The notes below the pieces were generated by a model, which did no database searches, was not told where the DNA came from, and saw nothing but the letters and a program-made list of their open reading frames with translations. A stretch of 64,000 nt of DNA from the NCBI GenBank assembly GCA_030323885.1, contig CM059186.1:155653064-155717063 (forward strand). Direction: 5' to 3'. Every line of letters starts with the position of its first letter. The stretch's first letter is position 1. The position numbers and the translations under genes are program-made. Positions 24,001 to 31,795 of the stretch are shown piece after piece. The DNA is from Branchipolynoe longqiensis. Lineage: Eukaryota; Annelida; Polychaeta; Phyllodocida; Polynoidae.

Positions 24001-27000
24001 TTGGACCGGTCGGGGAGCGGGGCGTAGCTCAGGCGGTAGGGTGTACAGTTTGGGCTATTTTCCGTTCAAACCAGTGATCCACAAATTGTTCATCAAAGGC
24101 TGTGGTATGTGCTGTCCTGTCTGTGGGAAAGTGCATATAAAAGACCCCTTGCTGCTTATCGGAAAGAGAAATATGGCAGAATGAGCATATGTTTGACGTC
24201 CAATAGCCGATGATAAAAATCAATGTGCTCTAGAGGCGTTGTTAAATAAAAACAATGTTTCTTTGTATATTGGAGGCCAAAGCCAGAACGAGGCTTACGG
24301 TGTACCTGTTTCTGTGGAGTGCCACCTGCTGGAGTAACTGGGGAGGCAAGCTCCATACCTTCAAGATCCATGCCGGGTTTCTACAAATATTCAACATCAA
24401 CAACAACAACAAAATAGCATCTTGAACGTCAAGTCATTTGGAGCGTGGAATTTGTGAAATCAGTTTATTCACTCATCAATTAAAAGATATGTATATAAAT
24501 AATAACACACAACCACACACACACACCGGAGAAAAGGATTTTAAAGTCTATCAACATAATTTTATGAAGTCATATAACTTTATAATCGAAAGATGATTTA
24601 AGATACAGGTACTGATGTAGCAAGTGGGTGGGCTGGGTGATTTCAAATGTGTCTAAGCCCTTGGTTTCTTTCTCTCCACCTATGAGAATTATTCTGTGCC
24701 AACAAATATGTAAAAATAAAATTATCTCTTACATTTGTCTTTATTGCATATGTACTAAATTATAATTTAATAATAAACTGATATTTGTCATTCGAATGAG
24801 CTGAAGTCACCCTGTAAAAGGCATCATCCAAAGTTTCAACATTTTCAAGGGCAGTACAAAGAGAACTACCTTTCCAGACCTCACCCTCCCCACTCCCAAA
24901 AGTAGTACACATGAACATTTTACTACAGAATATAAAGTTCGCCAAACAATATCAACATATTAAATGATAAAAGTTGTACTTGACTGACAGCCCCCTCCCC
25001 CTGTCACACGCTTTATATGACCGTGAAAATGTTGAAAACTTTGGATGACCCCTAACATAAGCGCAATGAAGATGGCAAGACATACCAGACACGGGAGGAG
25101 TCCTGCCGGTCCTGGAAACTTCCGTTTACGCTTCGCCACTATTGATTTGACCGATCGGGATGAGTGCGCAACACTACAGGAACTACCGACCACAGGAGTG
25201 CTGGTGTCTTGTCTTTGTGCCAAGTCCGGGCTAGTGGAGATTGGGCAGGCCCTGAGAGGGCGACAGAGCCCATCTGTGTTCCGCTGCACCCAGTCTGTCC
25301 TGCCTTTCATAGCATTTGCAGGGATTACCTTGTGTTTGGGCAGCACAATTTCTGGCACGATGTGATTGGAATCACTGGTGCACAACCTCAGAGCATCACA
25401 TGAGAGCTTCTCATCTGGATCAAATTTGGCACTCAGCTGGGCATCGCTAATAGCAACAGTCTTCCGAGAATGTGCATCAGAGTTACGGTGTGCCTGGCGC
25501 AATGATGAAATGGGAGGTCTCAGCAGCTTCACATGTTCGGTGTCGCCCCACGTCGGACTGGATGTCCTCTTGACTCCCACAGCTGGACATGGGTTGGAAG
25601 TGGCGCCCTCCACCGGATGGAGTAGGTTGGCACAACCAGCGGCAGCGGTGGCACCGGCGGTGGGAGCTAGGTTCTGACAGACCGCAATCGCTACACTCGG
25701 CCTTCCTAAGCCAGCCCTGTTTAGCTGGCCTGGCTCTGTAGGATCCCAAGCGGTGGCATCATCCAAGTCCAGGTCCAGGTCAAAATCGAATTCAGCAAAA
25801 GGTAAGGTGTTGCGATTAGCTGGCAACTGCTGAGAGATTGGTGCATGGCTGATAGGAGGGGATCTGCTACCTTGTGCACTGACAGCTCTATTAGATTTAC
25901 CCTCAGACAAAGCAGCCGAACAAGTTGGTTTCAACTGACCACGTGTTGGGAGTAGCACTGGCTGTGTGACCTGGTTAATTCCTACAACTCCTAGAGGTCG
26001 TGAGGTTATGACTCTATTGACCTCAGAAGCACCCTTGAAGGGCACTGCCCTATTGGACCCATCCTTCCTGGCTTGGGAGGTCTCAGGATGGTGGACGCCG
26101 GAGCTCCAGCCTGGGATCTCTGAACCAGGAATGTCATTCTCTTTAGTGCGCAAGCTATTCTGGACTGCGTCCGGCGCACAGCTCAATTCAAATGACCTGC
26201 GCTTCGCTGGTGGGCCCTGATCCACAGAAGCCAAATCAAGGTTCTGCGTTACTTTTGCAAATTCCTGTCCGAAAAACAAGAGAATGCACTTTCATTTAAA
26301 TAATGAGATGCGAGGACGCATTAAATGGAGCTATAGAAGAGAATATATACGTTTGGGTTCGGTCTAACCAAACACATTAAATTTGTTGTTCTTGTGAACC
26401 CATTGATCGACTGTCCACAATTCTGGAGCCCCAAAAGTGATAGTACACACTTTAATCGAAAAAGATCTTTCATTCCTGCTTTCTAAGTACTGTTAACTCC
26501 AAACAACAATGGTGCCAGCCTTGGATTGAAATGATGGATGGCTGATGCTCGAATGGAGCCAAATTAAACACAAACTCGGGAGATTTGGGACTATTTCACA
26601 CACATTTCTTGATTCGAATTTGAATCTAGGAAACCATGGTTTTGCATGAACAAATTATATTTATATCTCAAATTCCATAAACAGCCTAGAATGGGTGCAT
26701 GGTATCCCGAATGGTTTGATAACCAGTTATCTTCTAAAGAAATAAACCAATTTAAGCCAATCTTAATATTTTCATATAATCCTGACATCCTATTAAACCA
26801 TTCCGTTAGAAATCAACAATTGTCTGCACAGAGTAATCTGGCGGTAGTAGTCAAAGATGGGGGTCTAATTTCATTAAGAACTGATACTAATCGGAATATC
26901 ACGTTCACTATTCTCTTCCTTCATGCCTTTATGTAATTTATAAAGTGGTGAGACCAGTGAGTTAATTAAATAGTACGCAGCCTTACCTCGTCGTCAAAGT

Positions 27001-27025
27001 CAAAGCTATCATCAACACAGAACAT
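11965..27025 (-). CDS. HROB: HROB: homologous recombination OB-fold protein, 7 coding exons
   Basis: The family (HROB/C17orf53/MCM8IP) is known to bind and activate the MCM8-MCM9 helicase in the nucleus for interstrand-crosslink repair and meiotic recombination. Exons: 26987-27025, 25086-26264, 24306-24380, 21156-21302, 19929-20126, 13164-13803, 11965-12020. They total 2334 nt, or 777 residues. All junctions are GT-AG; five introns are phase 0 and the last is phase 1, and the frame stays open throughout. Residues 14-406 are a long disordered part ending in FPGPAGLLP, a motif of the family. The OB-fold region (E4 to early E6) holds LKQLPRGKVPVMAALIDEL, LKGTIHRQLL and VGVFSPSARNHYLNITPTN. The C-terminus is acidic (LDQLLTGLDDEMMTDF), as expected. 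The OB motifs lie in three exons that join without a gap, which makes the call strong. The vertebrate protein is somewhat shorter; the extra length sits in E2 and E6. Confidence 0.93.
12255..12425 (-). mobile_element. TTAA-ended MITE, copy 4, partial
   Basis: Minus-strand copy: TTAA then AACTGCATAGTTCGATGAAA. About half of the family length remains, and 12329-12372 is an inserted fragment like the SINE tail (ACCTTAGATGATGTTAGGAC then AAACAAACA). It lies in HROB intron 6. Confidence 0.7.
12470..13140. mobile_element. GGTCGC-rich nested foldback element
   Basis: The inner inverted ends are CCCTAGTCACACTACGACCA (near 12516) and the complement of GGTGTGACTGGG (near 12981). An outer pair also matches: GCGACCATTTTAGT near 12499 against ACTAAAATGGTCGC near 13029. 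The interior is full of GGTCGCAAGG- and GGTCGGCGACC-like inverted words. The open frame across it is compositional. It fills most of HROB intron 6. Confidence 0.7.
13164..13803 (-). CDS. HROB: HROB coding exon 6 (end of OB fold and Pro-rich tail)
   Basis: A 640-nt exon after GCTGCAG and before GGATG/GTATGT. It starts VGVFSPSARNHYLNITPTN, the last strands of the OB fold and the most conserved stretch of the family. About 170 Pro/Ser/Ala-rich residues follow and look disordered. The exon is markedly GC-rich compared with exons 1-5. It ends one base into a codon, in phase with exon 7. Confidence 0.92.
13953..14141 (+). repeat. Split direct repeat A1
   Basis: Left terminal repeat of the retrotransposon. 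It matches 17281-17466 with length changes in the C homopolymers and a few substitutions. A T/G homopolymer run precedes it. Confidence 0.88.
14339..16142 (+). pseudogene. Retrotransposon pol: reverse transcriptase and RNase H, frameshifted
   Basis: The reading is continuous only by switching frame near 14690, 15236 and 15895. In order: a linker with IPAWRARLHGYHDGDLVDLL; RT motifs RRVIVDLSYPPGRSVN (near 14842), FWTADIS-type ...YIWTADISRAYRQL, and YVDDFVG (near 15200, the catalytic YxDD); then LTWIGFAIDSE; RNase H with IECDSCLTGGG and VNTDNQAS, ending LILADALSRAH near 16035. The VDLSxPxGxSVN signature is typical of the DIRS/Ngaro RT clade. Several breaks lie in or near C runs, so some may be sequencing errors rather than real decay. 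Confidence 0.85.
16166..17119 (+). pseudogene. Retrotransposon tyrosine recombinase, frameshifted
   Basis: The N-terminal SAM-like part begins about LRIAALAPATWRNRRRQAEA, and the catalytic domain follows in three frames. The box I arginine lies in LLGYYGMLRQSSLL (near 16585). LFIPATPGSPLCPVAAWQA follows, and box II is HSLRRGAAQ (near 16940) with a downstream GTW and the tyrosine in VHTYLPRL. All R-H-R-W-Y residues are visible, but frame changes near 16700 and 16920 break the protein. Its product would integrate circular cDNA; it replaces the DDE integrase of LTR elements. Confidence 0.83.
17090..17279 (+). repeat. Split direct repeat B1
   Basis: Matches 17510-17699. It overlaps the last codons of the recombinase and contains CACTTTATTCTCTCATTATC and an AATAAA (17227) that may serve as a poly(A) signal. 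Confidence 0.88.
17281..17466 (+). repeat. Split direct repeat A2
   Basis: Second copy of the left repeat, directly following B1. It matches 13953-14141. Confidence 0.88.
17510..17699 (+). repeat. Split direct repeat B2 (right end)
   Basis: Second copy of B1, ending at GCTGCGCATC. It marks the right end of the element. Confidence 0.88.
17703..17866 (+). repeat. Polypurine tract
   Basis: About 160 bases of almost pure G and A immediately after the retrotransposon. Open frames in it are compositional. Confidence 0.85.
17867..18723. other. Intron 5 sequence with simple repeats
   Basis: No exon was recognised. A TAA microsatellite lies at 18315-18338 and a C homopolymer at 18450-18467. 18140-18240 is a G-rich stretch with GGGGCAGAGCCCC-like inverted words that may be part of another repeat. 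Confidence 0.5.
18724..19065 (-). mobile_element. TTAA-ended MITE, copy 5
   Basis: Minus-strand copy of the family. The left end reads AAAGCTGCATAATCTGCAATG and the right end GCTATGCAGCA, both at TTAA. The interior matches the plus-strand copies in reverse (TACATACCCAACTTAGATAT). Confidence 0.82.
19104..19894. mobile_element. hAT-like CAGGGATGA element, host of a nested MITE
   Basis: Ends CAGGGATGAAAGTGG and TTTTTCATCCCTG are inverted and shared in their first bases with elements at 20221 and 22228. The CAGGGATG start is hAT-like. A GTATTCGATTAA-family MITE is inserted at 19227-19648, so this element is the older of the two. I could not confirm an 8-bp target duplication. Confidence 0.55.
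19227..19648 (-). mobile_element. GTATTCGATTAA MITE, copy C (nested)
   Basis: Reverse-oriented copy with ends CGTAATCGATTAATC and TTAATCGATTACG. The interior carries the TAAGCCACCATTTTG-type block, the TTATATTTCCATTTCATTAA block and the TGATGTCATCGCTCCTAGCC block of copy A, in reverse. Confidence 0.83.
19929..20126 (-). CDS. HROB: HROB coding exon 5 (OB-fold core)
   Basis: A 198-nt exon (66 codons, phase 0 on both sides) between CTTGTAG and CGACAG/GTCAGC. It encodes LKQLPRGKVPVMAALIDEL, then LLRDPGGGRLKGTIHRQLL, then LCPGAVLVMRQ. These are β-strands of the OB fold in the family; the 'DPxG...GTIHR' and 'PGAVLVMRQV' blocks are the clearest family markers. Confidence 0.94.
20165..20620 (-). mobile_element. 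SINE copy interrupted by a hAT-like MITE
   Basis: Tail 20165-20216 (TTTGTTGGTGTTTTACATCC) and body 20420-20620 (CATTATCTTGATACTGTGCT) match the SINE at 1335-1645 in the same order and spacing once the insert at 20221-20416 is removed. The tRNA-like head is missing. Confidence 0.72.
20221..20416. mobile_element. CAGGGATGAT MITE, copy in SINE
   Basis: A 196-bp element with ends CAGGGATGAT and ATCATCCCTG. The interior (GAAATCAAGCCGAGATTATT, TGCCCCCAGGCTGT, AAAAACGGAAAAATATC) is shared with 22228-22385. Confidence 0.82.
20650..20905 (-). mobile_element. SINE copy with tRNA-like head
   Basis: Second SINE copy adjacent to the first. The body ends in AAGTATCAATTTTGTAAGTC, the B-box-like part reads GGTTTGAGCCCCGAC on the minus strand, and an A-box-like GGCCAAATCGATAAG lies near 20880-20895. 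A G homopolymer is inserted in the head. Confidence 0.7.
21156..21302 (-). CDS. HROB: HROB coding exon 4 (start of OB region)
   Basis: A 147-nt exon (49 codons, phase 0) between ACTTATAG and AGAAAA/GTAAGG. It encodes a Ser/Gln-rich start and then PWTTMRRELEAKAQ and LSAIVRK, which correspond to the 'W..M.REL' and 'VLRK' segments just before the OB fold in the family. It was found by splice signals and phase. Confidence 0.88.
21363..21896 (-). mobile_element. 5'-truncated LINE fragment with TTGA-repeat tail
   Basis: On the minus strand this matches the 3' part of the LINE at 33011-35463: CCACTTGTGGCTTACATATG, GGGACCCTCCCCCTGAATG, then the 3' UTR with GGCCTATGCTGCCGACATGG and a tail of CAAT/ATCA repeats at 21363-21381. 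It is frame-broken, and lies in HROB intron 3. Confidence 0.85.
21897..22227. other. AT-rich intronic sequence
   Basis: No repeat or exon was recognised in this part of HROB intron 3. Confidence 0.5.
22228..22385. mobile_element. CAGGGATGAT MITE, second copy
   Basis: A 158-bp copy with inverted CAGGGATGAT ends, closely related to 20221-20416. It lacks about 40 internal bases. Confidence 0.82.
22436..22853 (+). mobile_element. TAGATAAAAGATTCACCC MITE, copy a
   Basis: The left end TAGATAAAAGATTCACCCCG is inverted at the right end (CAGGATGAATCTTTTATCTA). Each end also contains a small palindrome (GTACTTCCAGTAC, GTACTTTAAGTAC). The interior has GACGGCGTTCT and GCCGCCATCTTGTCTTTTTG. An inverted copy lies at 32600-33006. 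Confidence 0.82.
22854..24003. other. Unassigned part of HROB intron 3
   Basis: No exon or repeat family was recognised. The open frames at 23292-23625 lack family features. Confidence 0.5.
24004..24258 (+). mobile_element. tRNA-derived SINE, full copy
   Basis: The head GGGGCGTAGCTCAGGCGGTA has a good pol III A box (TAGCTCAGGCGG), and CCGTTCAAACC acts as the B box. The body includes TGTGGGAAAGTGCATATAAAAG and CTTGCTGCTTATCGGAAAG. The tail ends GTGCTCTAGAGGCGTTGTTA then AATAAAAACA. This body is widespread in mollusc genomes in my knowledge. It lies 47 bp from HROB exon 3, on the opposite strand. Confidence 0.85.
24306..24380 (-). CDS. HROB: HROB coding exon 3
   Basis: A 75-nt, 25-codon exon in phase 0, between TTTGTAG and AAACAG/GTACAC, encoding KPGMDLEGMELASPVTPAGG and five more residues. 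It has no recognised domain and is supported by splice signals, open frame and phase with its neighbours. Short linker exons after the FPGPAG motif are plausible for the family. Confidence 0.72.
24381..25085. other. HROB intron 2
   Basis: The 705-bp intron between exons 2 and 3. A CA repeat lies near 24507-24525. No other feature was seen. Confidence 0.6.
25086..26264 (-). CDS. HROB: HROB coding exon 2 (long disordered region)
   Basis: A 1179-nt exon (393 codons, phase 0 both sides) between TTCGGACAG and CCGTGTCTG/GTATGT. The product is rich in Ser, Pro, Thr and basic residues and is probably disordered. An acidic block FDFDLDLDLDD sits in the middle. The exon ends KRKFPGPAGLLPCL; the FPGPAG.LP block is characteristic of HROB orthologs. 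The open frame continues into the intron past the donor, which can mislead gene finders. Confidence 0.9.
26265..26986. other. HROB intron 1
   Basis: A 722-bp intron with no recognised repeat. The open frame at 26646-26936 on the plus strand has no family signature. Confidence 0.6.
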
Positions 27026-27087
27026 GACGATGTCCTCTATCTAGTCCGCAGTATGCGTAGGGAGAATTTTATACATCATGGCCATGT
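26987..27087 (-). CDS. HROB: HROB exon 1 of the coding region with 5' UTR part
   Basis: Coding 26987-27025: the start ATG at 27023-27025, then CVDDSFDFDDE, and the donor GACGAG/GTAAGG. An in-frame TAG lies just upstream (CTAGATAG), so this ATG is the most upstream possible in this frame after that stop. The exon appears to begin at 27087 after a good acceptor (TTTTGTTCCCCTTTGCAG). That implies a further upstream 5' UTR exon. The acidic, aromatic N-terminus fits the family. Confidence 0.8.
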
Positions 27088-27564
27088 CTGCAAAGGGGAA
27101 CAAAAGCGCATGGTACCCAAATACAAGCACATGAGATTGGCAGTACTAATCTCATATAAAATTATTCTCGTGAAGGGCTTTAAAAAGTAGTGCAACATGT
27201 GACATTGCTCGGATATATATTCAGTAGAATGCACATTTGAAAGTCAAGACGATTCACACATACAAAATTTAAATGATTAAATATATACTATGTAGGCGTG
27301 TGACTGAGGTACTTATGCACAGTACATATATGGTGCTCTTTCCGTAGCCAAGGATATTTATTGCCAAATGACTCCTGTGTTAATCATATTCCACCGATTA
27401 AAAAACAGGGTTGAGTGGAGAGATATTACTGGATACAGAAGTACCTTCTGACTGGTACAATATGGAAATCCATTAAAATATAGTTAATGTTGAATAACAA
27501 AACAGTTGGCACGCAGGAAATATTAAAAACATGATTCTAAGATATAAAAGTTGCAGTCCGTCAA
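27088..27564. other. Upstream region of HROB, nothing recognised
   Basis: AT-rich with no repeat or promoter motif that I can support. If exon 27087 is spliced as inferred, this is a 5' UTR intron. Confidence 0.45.
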
Positions 27565-28593
27565 GCCCCAGTCAGACCTCACCGGATTGAGGAACCGGAC
27601 ATGAACCGGACACTGCCCGGTGAAATACGGCAATGTCCGGTACCCATCCGACGGTGTCCGACGGTGTCCGGTACACGTTTTGAACATGCACAAAACTTCT
27701 ACCAGACACCCCCGGACTGACGTGTCCGGTTGGTGTCTGGTTTGTCCATTTTGTCCGGTACCCATCCGTACGTGTCCGGTTTGTGTCCGTTTTGTCCGGT
27801 ACCCATCCGTTATGTGTCCGGTTTGCTTCCGGAATAGTCCGGTGGCGAGAACATGGTAGGGGTGTAGGTGTTAGGGGTGTGATGGGGGTTTAGGGATGTG
27901 GTGGGGGTGTAGTGGGGGTTTAGGGATGTGGTGGGGTTGTAGGTGTGTGGTGGGGGTTTAGGGAAGTGGTGGGGTGTAGGTGTGTGGTGGGGTGTAGGTG
28001 TGTGGTGGGGGTTTATGGATGTGGTGGGGTGTAGGTGTGTGGTGGGGGTGTAGGTGCGTGGTGGGGGTTTAGCGATGTGGTGGGGGTGTAGGTGTCTGGT
28101 GGGGTTTATGGTGGGGGTGTAGGTGTCTGGTGGGAGTTTAGGGATGTGGTGGGGTGTAGGTGTGTGGTGGGGGTGTAGGGGTGTGGTGGGGGTTTAGCGA
28201 TGTGGTGGGGTGTAGGTGTCTGGTGGGGGTTTAGTGATGTGGTGGGGGTGTAGGTGTGTGGTGGGGGTGTAAGGGGTACTGGGGGTATAGGTGTGTGTGG
28301 TAGGGGGTATAGGTGTGTTTTCGGCACGTTCGTTACAGTCCGGTACTTGTCCGTTGGTGTTCGTTTCGTCCGGTACATGTACGGTACTTGTCCGTTGGTG
28401 TTCGTTTCGTCTGGTTCTCGTCCGGTACATGTACGGTACTTGTCTGTTGGTGTTCGTTTCGTCCGGCGGCAGTTGACCCAATTACTCTCCATTTCGAGAC
28501 ATTTCGGTACATTTTGTCACCGGACACCACCGGACTAGAAAATTCTTTGTCCGGTGGTGTCCGGTACTCAGTACGGTAAGGTCTGACTGGGCC
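27565..28593. mobile_element. CCGGAC-family MITE enlarged by a minisatellite
   Basis: The ends GCCCCAGTCAGACCTCACCG and the complement of CGGTAAGGTCTGACTGGGCC are inverted over about 25 bp. Both flanks carry TCCGGT-rich sequence like the 360-bp copy at 7409-7768 (GTTTTGAACATGCACAAAAC near 27675; TTTTGTCACCGGACACCACC near 28514). The centre is replaced by the G-rich array at 27853-28315. Confidence 0.83.
27853..28315 (+). repeat. G-rich minisatellite inside the MITE
   Basis: About twenty imperfect units of GTGGTGGGGGTGTAGGTGT alternating with GTGGTGGGGGTTTAGGGATGT-like units (one of about 20 bp, the other about 21 bp). G runs of four to five every few bases give it G-quadruplex potential. The complement of this motif forms the array at 30030-31017. 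Confidence 0.9.
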
Positions 28594-28650
28594 TTCAAAA
28601 TTGAGTTTTTAACCACAATTTCTGGCTAATTTATATATCTAGTTAACTAA

Positions 28651-28831
28651 TACAGTGAAACCCCGTTATAGCGAGGGAATTCGGATATAATGTGATGATT
28701 AATTGGACCCAGATTTGTTTAATTCAAAGGTAATTCAGTATAACTGAACCCCAATTTAATGCGACCCCGCTGTTTTTCGCAATGACGCTCTGTGGACCCA
28801 AACGATCGCGTTATAACAGGGTTTTATTTAT
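28651..28831. mobile_element. pogo/Tigger-like MITE
   Basis: Ends CAGTGAAACCCCGTTATAGC and the complement of GCGTTATAACAGGGTTTTATT are inverted, and TA flanks each side. The CAGTGAAACC-CGTTATA start resembles Tc1-mariner/pogo termini. It has no coding capacity. Confidence 0.65.
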
Positions 28832-29200
28832 AACCTAGCCTATCTTAGCTTGGACCAGAAATATGGACAAATAGCCAAGGTTAGAGATATTTACGTAAAA
28901 GAATGCAAAATAAATTCGGCAAGCACATCAAAACTCTTGTACATAGTTTGTAGTTGAAGCAACGTTGTGATCCTGCTCCGCGTCTTGCCATGATCATGTG
29001 ATACAGAGAGACAATGGAGGCATTCAACTGGGACCTTTCTATCCGCAAGATATATGGATGGAGCGGATGGAGCCACAACACACATCCGAATCATACATAT
29101 AGAAACCCACTTCCGGTCCCAGTCGAATAGGAATTTGTAAGGAAATATTTTGATATTCGCATAGAGAGGCCCAGTCGAATGCCTCCAGTCACTCTGGATG
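28832..29200. other. Unassigned sequence
   Basis: No repeat or gene was recognised. Confidence 0.5.
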
Positions 29201-29628
29201 TATTCGATTAATCAACTCGGGTTACCCGAGTCACTTTTTGGTGCATGCGCACACTCTACATCCTCAGGTTGCATAATCGAACACTCACCAACACGCTCGG
29301 GGTGGAAAAAATGGTGGCTTAATTCAAAACTTTTTTTTTTAATAACCAATATAGCTACAGCAAAATACAATTTAAAGTAGTTTTTGATTTCATTAAATCT
29401 GAATTATAATTTTTTTTTTTTTTTTTTAAACCCACATAGGACTTGTACTGCTACAGGACAGTACCAGCACAAATGTGACATCATTGCTCCTATCCAACCC
29501 CATCAAAGACATGGTTTACTGCGGTCGGGTCATTTTGCACACGGCACGTGCATTTTTCGACTCCACTTGCGGTGTTCGATTTGAAATTCTAGCAACTCGG
29601 GTGACCAGAGTCGTGTTAATCGAATACG
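29201..29628 (-). mobile_element. GTATTCGATTAA MITE, copy D
   Basis: Reverse-oriented copy with ends GTATTCGATTAATC and TGTTAATCGAATAC. It carries the poly-T, TGACATCATTGCTCCTA and CACTTGCGGTGTTCGA blocks. Confidence 0.86.
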
Positions 29629-29640
29629 GCATCTCAGGCC

Positions 29641-29957
29641 GTATTCGATTATGACGCTCGGGTGATCCGAGTCGTCGGGATATCAAATAAAACACCGCGA
29701 GTGGAGCCTAAAAATACACGGGCCGTATGCAAAACAGCCCGACCCCAGTGCCCCATATCTTGGCTGGTGGTGCTAGGAACAATGACGTCACATTTGTACT
29801 GGTACCTATTTTGCTGTAGTTATATTGGTTATTAAAAAAAAAAATTGTTGATTAAGCCACCATTTTCCCACCCCGAGCGTGTTCGTTAATGCAACCCGAG
29901 ATTGTATGGCTTGCGCATGCGCCTAAAAATGGTTCCGATCACCCGAGTTGTTTAATG
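29641..29957 (+). mobile_element. GTATTCGATTAA MITE, copy E
   Basis: Forward copy 12 bp from copy D, in inverted orientation to it. It starts GTATTCGATTATGACGC, has CACCGCGAGTGGAG and TGACGTCACATTTGTACTGG, and a degenerate right end (ACCCGAGTTGTTTAAT). The pair forms a palindrome of about 750 bp. Confidence 0.82.
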
Positions 29958-30029
29958 GGGACCTTTCAGTTTGCATGAGTCTCTCGTCAGATGGCGACTC
30001 ATGCCGGTCTCTGTAATACTTTGGTTGGT

Positions 30030-31017
30030 ACCCCTTACACCCCAAGCACACACTTAAACCCCCACCACACACTTACACCCCCACCACCTGCACCCTCACC
30101 ACCCACACATGACACCTACACCACCACACACACACATACACCCTCACCACCCACCTACACCTCAATCACACACACCTACCCCCGCTCCAAACACCACCAC
30201 CACACACCTACACCACCAAAACACATACCACACACCTAAACCCTCACCACACACCTAGACCCCCATCACACACCTACACCCACACCACCCACCTACACCC
30301 CACCACACACCTACACCACCACACACTTACAGCCCCACCACACACCTATACCAACACACACCACACTCCTACACCTCCACCACATCCTTAAACCCTCACC
30401 ACACACCTACACCCCCACCCACAACTACACCCCACCACACCCCTAAGCCATCACCACAAACCTACGCACACACCACACACATACACCCCCACCACACCCC
30501 TAAACCCTCACCACACACCTACACCCCAACCACACACACCTACACCCCACCACATCCCTAAACCCCCACCACACCCCTAAACCCTCACCACACACCCACC
30601 ACACACCTACACCCCCACCACACACATACCTACACCCCCACCATATCCCTAAACCCCCACCACACACCTACACCACCACACACACATACACCCCCACCAC
30701 ATCCCTAAACCCCACCACACACCTACACCCCCACCACACCCCTAAACCCTCACCACACACCCACCACACACCTACAACCCAACCACACACACACACCACA
30801 TCCCTAAACCCCCACCACACCCCTAAACCCTCACCACACCCCCACCACACACCTACACCCCCACCACACACCTACACCCCCACCACACCCCTAAACCCTC
30901 ACCACACACCCAAGACACACCTCCACCCCCACCACACACATACCTACACCCCCACAACATCCTTAAACCCCCACCAAACACCTACACTACCAACACACAC
31001 ACACACACCTACACCCT
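30030..31017 (-). repeat. C-rich minisatellite, complement of the array at 27.85 kb
   Basis: Roughly 1 kb of CACACACCTACACCCCCACC alternating with CACATCCCTAAACCCCCACC-like units. On the minus strand it reads the same G-rich motif as 27853-28315. Open frames here are compositional. Confidence 0.92.
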
Positions 31018-31099
31018 TCTATCCAACCATGATGGTCGACTTGGACCGGGAACGGGTGCTGCCACCAAGTATAAAGCGAGAGAACTGGCTCATGAAAGC

Positions 31100-31300
31100 T
31101 CCCCATTGAATACGCCCTCGATGACGGCGTGACGTCACAATCATGTGACTCGACTGGCGAAGGATAAAACAAACGCAGCATTTGTGCTGCAGCTTTAGGC
31201 GCTCGCTTGCTCTTTTCAATAGACTACATGAGTACATCACCATTCTAGCGCCGCGGTGCATTGTGGGATGCGTCAAAGCAAAGCAAACCCGCGAGAAGCA
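31100..31300 (-). promoter_or_regulatory. Candidate promoter: CRE and ZNF143-like site
   Basis: A palindromic CRE (TGACGTCA, 31130-31137) is followed by TCATGTGAC. A TGCATTGTGGGA (31257-31268) matches the core of the ZNF143/Staf site found at many housekeeping promoters. CpGs are more frequent here than around it. This would suit a promoter lying upstream of HROB on the minus strand with a long 5' UTR intron, but no transcript evidence is available and the MITE family also carries TGACGTCA blocks. Confidence 0.35.
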
Positions 31301-31511
31301 CATGGCACATGCTAATACACTGGTGCAGTTGTGAAATGTGCTAATTTCAGCTCATCTCACCTCTTGTTTGAAACATAGAACACTAACTAAAAAAGTATAT
31401 ATAATAAATTAAGATATTAATCTTTTATCCAGCATTGCATTTTCATCAATATAATCAGCACATCTTATGGCATATGCATTTAGATTTAGACAAATCTGGG
31501 CACTCAGACTA

Positions 31512-31795
31512 GTGTTAAGCTGTGTTCACACGGGCAAAATGTGAGGCGAATCAGACAAATCAAATCAGGTGAGTCAAATTACAGTGCGTCCACACGGGCA
31601 AAATAAATCGAATCACAGAAATCGCCTCACATAAACTACCTCGAGAGGTGGTTTACAGTATCCGCATCACGTGAATCGATTCAGCCCTAATCCGCCTTAG
31701 ACGTCCGTTCACACGAGAAATGTGAGGCGAACTAGGCAAGTCGTTTTCTACGAATCGATTTACATTGCCCGTGTGAACACGGCTATAGAGCGATA
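31512..31795. mobile_element. GTGTTCACACGG MITE, copy 1
   Basis: Inverted ends: AGCTGTGTTCACACGGGC and GCCCGTGTGAACACGGCTAT. The interior repeats the words TGTGAGGCGAA, CGAATCGATT and CACGGGCAAAAT on both strands, so it folds extensively. A second copy lies at 55208-55533. Confidence 0.85.

Noticed and set aside
24004..24258. Functional tRNA gene from the A and B boxes
   Set aside because: The promoter boxes are followed by a SINE body rather than a closing acceptor stem, and the body is repeated at 9938-10092.
27853..31017. Telomeric or subtelomeric repeat because of TTTAGGG words
   Set aside because: TTTAGGG occurs only as part of a longer minisatellite unit and never in pure tandem. The array lies within a MITE and between ordinary sequence.
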